Assembly (NCBI GenBank): GCA_023391075.1
Contig: JAEWBQ010000016.1
Location: 1-15,403, forward strand
Length of the DNA: 15,403 nt
Direction of reading: 5' to 3'
Origin: Candidatus Parcubacteria bacterium
GTDB taxonomy: Bacteria; Patescibacteriota; Saccharimonadia; Saccharimonadales; Saccharimonadaceae
The notes beneath the pieces were generated by a model. The model worked only from the letters and a program-made list of their open reading frames with translations, did no database searches and was not told where the DNA came from. Both the position numbers and the translations under genes were made by a program. Below, one piece after another: positions 13,335-15,403 of this stretch (position 1 is its first letter; each line of letters opens with the position of its first letter).

Positions 13335-15008
13335 ATGGATACATTTACGACAATTATCGCCGGAGCGGTGCAGCGCCGTTTCGGCCTCGACCAGACCGTG
13401 CAGCTGAGCCGGCCGGATGCACAGTTTGGTGATTATGCGACGAATGTGGCGATGCAGCTGGCACGCCCGCTGGGTCGTAATCCGCGCGAGATCGCTGAGG
13501 AACTGGCTGATGAGCTGCGGATGACCGGGAGCTTTAGCGAGGTAACAATCGCGGGGCCGGGCTTTATTAACGTACGTTTAGGTGATGCGGCACTTCTGGA
13601 GCTGATTCGCCGCGAGCCGCAACGGATCTATGACGCGCAGCGAATCGTTTTTGAATACAGCTGCCCGAATGCCTTTAAGGAGCTGCATACTGGCCACCTG
13701 TACCAAACGGTGTTTGGTGATATCGCGTCGCGGCTGATGCTGCTTGGCGGAGCGAACCTGCAGCGGACGAGTTTTGGTGGTGACGTCGGCCTCCACGTCG
13801 CGAAATGTCTATGGGGTATGGTTGATACGCTGGGCGGGGAAGACCCGGAGAAGCTCGACACTGCAGTCGAAGCCGATCCCTTTAAGCGTTCACGCTGGAT
13901 CAGCGGCTGTTACGTTCGCGGCGCCAAGGTCTACGAAGAAGATGCGGCCGTCAAAGCCGACATCGACGAACTGAATAAGACGATTTACGGCTTCCATAGC
14001 AAAAACGACCATGATTCAAACCTGGCGAAACTCTACTGGACGACGCGCCAATGGAGCTTCGATTATTTCGATGCATTTTACAAGCTGATCGATGTCGCAC
14101 CGCTGCGCTACTACCCAGAGAGCGAAACGGCGGTTGTCGGCATGGAAGTCGTGAGGGAACAACTTGCCCGGGGCGTGCTCAAGGAATCGGACGGCGCGGT
14201 TGTGTTTGAGGGTGATGAATCGAAACACCTGCATACGCGTGTGTTCGTGACGAGCAAGGGCCTGCCGACCTATGAGACGAAAGATATCGGCGTGATTTGG
14301 ATGGAGAAGCAGGAATATGATTTTGATCACCGCTACCTCCTGACGGGTAACGACCAGAAGGAATATATGCGGGTGGTCTTTGCGGCTGCCGAGGCGTTTC
14401 GCCCCGATATTGCCGGCCTCATGACCCATCTGACGAACGGCACCGTGAAGTTTGCCGACGGCAAAAAGATGAGCTCACGGCTCGGGAACGTTACCCGGGC
14501 GCTAGATGTTGTGGATATCGTGCGCGAAAAGGTGAGTGAGCTGATTGAGGATAAAAGTCTGATTGATACGGTCACGCTAGGTGCGATCAAGTATGCGTTT
14601 GCGCGCTATAAACTAGGCGGTGATATCGCCTTTGACGTCGAGGAGACGGTCAGTCTGCAGGGTAATTCCGGCCCGTACTTGCAGTACGCCCACGCCCGTG
14701 CCCGCCGTATTCTCGAAAAGACCGGCGTAGCGGCGATGCCAAGCGAGGTGCGTGATGAGGACCGCGCGTTGATCCGTAAGCTAGGCGAATATAGTGAAGC
14801 AGTTGAGCTGGCGATTCGAACGCTCGAGCCGCATCATATCTGTAACTATTTGTTTGAACTGGCCCAGGAATTCAACCGTTACTACGAGACGAACCAGGTG
14901 GCGGGCAGTGAATACGAAGTGCACCGCGCCGGAATCGTGGCACTGTATGCCGATACGTTAGCGGCGGGCCTGGCGATTCTGGGTATCGAGGCGCCAGACA
15001 AGCTCTAA
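13335..15008 (+). CDS. argS: Arginyl-tRNA synthetase
   Basis: This 557-aa class I synthetase attaches arginine to its tRNA. The N-terminal additional domain is present (about 1-85, with FGDYATNVAMQLAR and GPGFINVRL typical of ArgRS). EYSCPNAFKELHTGHLYQ (107-124) carries the HIGH motif as HTGH (118-121). KMSSR (378-382) in GKKMSSRLGN is the KMSKS motif; many ArgRS have a degenerate form here. The anticodon-binding domain ends with LGIEAPDKL, close to the usual LGIEVPERM. Length matches the family. No ribosome binding site precedes the ATG; an extended -10 lies 8 nt upstream. It is divergent from pgl. Confidence 0.96.
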   Translation: MDTFTTIIAGAVQRRFGLDQTVQLSRPDAQFGDYATNVAMQLARPLGRNPREIAEELADELRMTGSFSEVTIAGPGFINVRLGDAALLELIRREPQRIYDAQRIVFEYSCPNAFKELHTGHLYQTVFGDIASRLMLLGGANLQRTSFGGDVGLHVAKCLWGMVDTLGGEDPEKLDTAVEADPFKRSRWISGCYVRGAKVYEEDAAVKADIDELNKTIYGFHSKNDHDSNLAKLYWTTRQWSFDYFDAFYKLIDVAPLRYYPESETAVVGMEVVREQLARGVLKESDGAVVFEGDESKHLHTRVFVTSKGLPTYETKDIGVIWMEKQEYDFDHRYLLTGNDQKEYMRVVFAAAEAFRPDIAGLMTHLTNGTVKFADGKKMSSRLGNVTRALDVVDIVREKVSELIEDKSLIDTVTLGAIKYAFARYKLGGDIAFDVEETVSLQGNSGPYLQYAHARARRILEKTGVAAMPSEVRDEDRALIRKLGEYSEAVELAIRTLEPHHICNYLFELAQEFNRYYETNQVAGSEYEVHRAGIVALYADTLAAGLAILGIEAPDKL

Positions 15009-15019
15009 TCTACGGCGCA

Positions 15020-15047
15020 TTGAAATTACTACAAAATGTAGTATAAT
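15020..15047 (+). promoter_or_regulatory. Promoter with palindromic operator upstream of the last gene
   Basis: TTGAAA (15020-15025), a 16-nt spacer and TATAAT (15042-15047). A perfect dyad TACTACA-AAA-TGTAGTA (15027-15043) fills the spacer. Its TACA/TGTA half-sites recall BlaI/CopY-type operators, but those have a 2-nt centre instead of 3. Confidence 0.6.
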
Positions 15048-15062
15048 ATAGATAAGTGGAAG

Positions 15063-15084
15063 ACGCTGCTGGCCAGCGTTTTTT
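15063..15084 (+). terminator. Terminator-like hairpin after argS and inside the leader of the next gene
   Basis: A six-bp stem ACGCTG / CAGCGT with a 5-nt loop is followed by a run of six T (15079-15084). It can end the argS transcript. It also lies about 10 nt after the expected start site of the promoter at 15020-15047, so it could act as an attenuator. Confidence 0.6.
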
Positions 15085-15127
15085 ACGTCCCGAGGAGTAC
15101 CCTTGGTGCCTACAATAAGGAGAAGAG

Positions 15128-15385
15128 ATGGCGGGCAGCAGTCCAGAGCTGAAGAAGGCGATTTCCGATCGCATGACGGAAATCAATGGCGGGGATGTAG
15201 AGGTGCAGAATGTCAACGAGTTCGTGCGCATCCTGGCGTTCAACGAAGCGCAGTTCTCGCGGACGCAAGTGAAGCAGGCGATTGCCAGCATGATCTATCG
15301 CACCGGCCACATCACGCGCTACCACGACAAGCAAGGAAGGCGCCATTTTCTGTTGCGACAAAAATACGTCGCTGCAAAGGCGTAA
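15128..15385 (+). CDS. 85-aa basic protein of unknown function
   Basis: The protein is not recognised. AAGGAG (15117-15122) lies 5 nt before the ATG. The sequence has an N-terminal helical part (SPELKKAISDRMTEI) and then a stretch with alternating helix and strand character (NEFVRILAFNEAQFSRTQVK, then QAIASMIYRTGHITRYHDKQG and RRHFLLRQKYV) that could be a small winged-helix or DNA-binding-like fold; this is only an impression. The C-terminus is basic (RQKYVAAKA). It has no cysteine or membrane helix. It is probably expressed from the palindrome-bearing promoter upstream, or from a TACAAT at 15111-15116. The 18 bases after its stop hold nothing recognisable. Confidence 0.7.
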   Translation: MAGSSPELKKAISDRMTEINGGDVEVQNVNEFVRILAFNEAQFSRTQVKQAIASMIYRTGHITRYHDKQGRRHFLLRQKYVAAKA

Positions 15386-15403
15386 CCCTGCAGACGGCCC
15401 GCG

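Noticed and set aside
1..15403. tRNA, rRNA, CRISPR array, insertion sequence
   Set aside because: No cloverleaf with a GTTCRA-type arm, no regularly spaced repeats, no transposase motif or terminal inverted repeats were seen.

Overview
The window looks like chromosomal DNA from a small-genome bacterium of the Candidate Phyla Radiation, most likely a Saccharibacteria (TM7) relative. This is inferred from gene content and style, not from a marker gene. Genes are compact, many encode short unrecognised proteins, and there is a lone type IV pilin. The core enzymes are divergent but have intact catalytic motifs. Many genes have extended -10 promoters (TGn-TATAAT) placed so close to the start codon that the mRNAs should be leaderless. 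No tRNA, rRNA, CRISPR array or mobile element was seen. Housekeeping genes are moderately GC-rich; roughly 5560-6320 is visibly more AT-rich.

Region 1 (1-2815) is a ribonucleotide reductase (RNR) block. It holds the 3' end of nrdA, a 70-aa helical protein gene, nrdB and a flavin split-barrel protein gene, all closely spaced on the plus strand. The NrdB metal ligands and the phenylalanine at the radical-tyrosine position match the class Ic (Chlamydia-like, Mn/Fe) signature. The visible NrdA C-terminus has no cysteine, although this family normally needs a mobile cysteine pair there. Just downstream, a separately promoted 58-aa protein ends in Cys-Leu-Gly-Cys-Gln, which looks like a normal NrdA tail. 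Its promoter carries a palindrome resembling an NrdR box. The working hypothesis is that the redox tail of this RNR is supplied in trans by a small protein under the same regulator. An 85-aa gene and a strong terminator close the block.

Region 2 (2816-7161) has a gene fusing a nucleoside 2-deoxyribosyltransferase-like domain to a YjjX-type inosine/xanthosine triphosphatase, probably for nucleotide-pool cleaning. Next come a 477-aa unrecognised protein on the minus strand with a textbook leaderless promoter, a small one-helix membrane protein, a possible gene remnant, a secreted DUF3761-like protein and two convergent, overlapping small membrane protein genes.

Region 3 (7162-15403) is central metabolism. 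It holds zwf (glucose-6-phosphate dehydrogenase), a convergent prepilin gene, and pyrG (CTP synthase) with a second pair of NrdR-like boxes upstream. Two small acidic protein genes and a two-way terminator follow. Then come a pgl-gnd operon on the minus strand (6-phosphogluconolactonase and short-form 6-phosphogluconate dehydrogenase), divergent argS, and an 85-aa unrecognised gene behind a palindrome, promoter and hairpin. zwf, pgl and gnd give a complete oxidative pentose phosphate branch (NADPH and ribulose-5-phosphate). RNR, CTP synthase and the NTP-cleaning fusion act on the resulting nucleotides.
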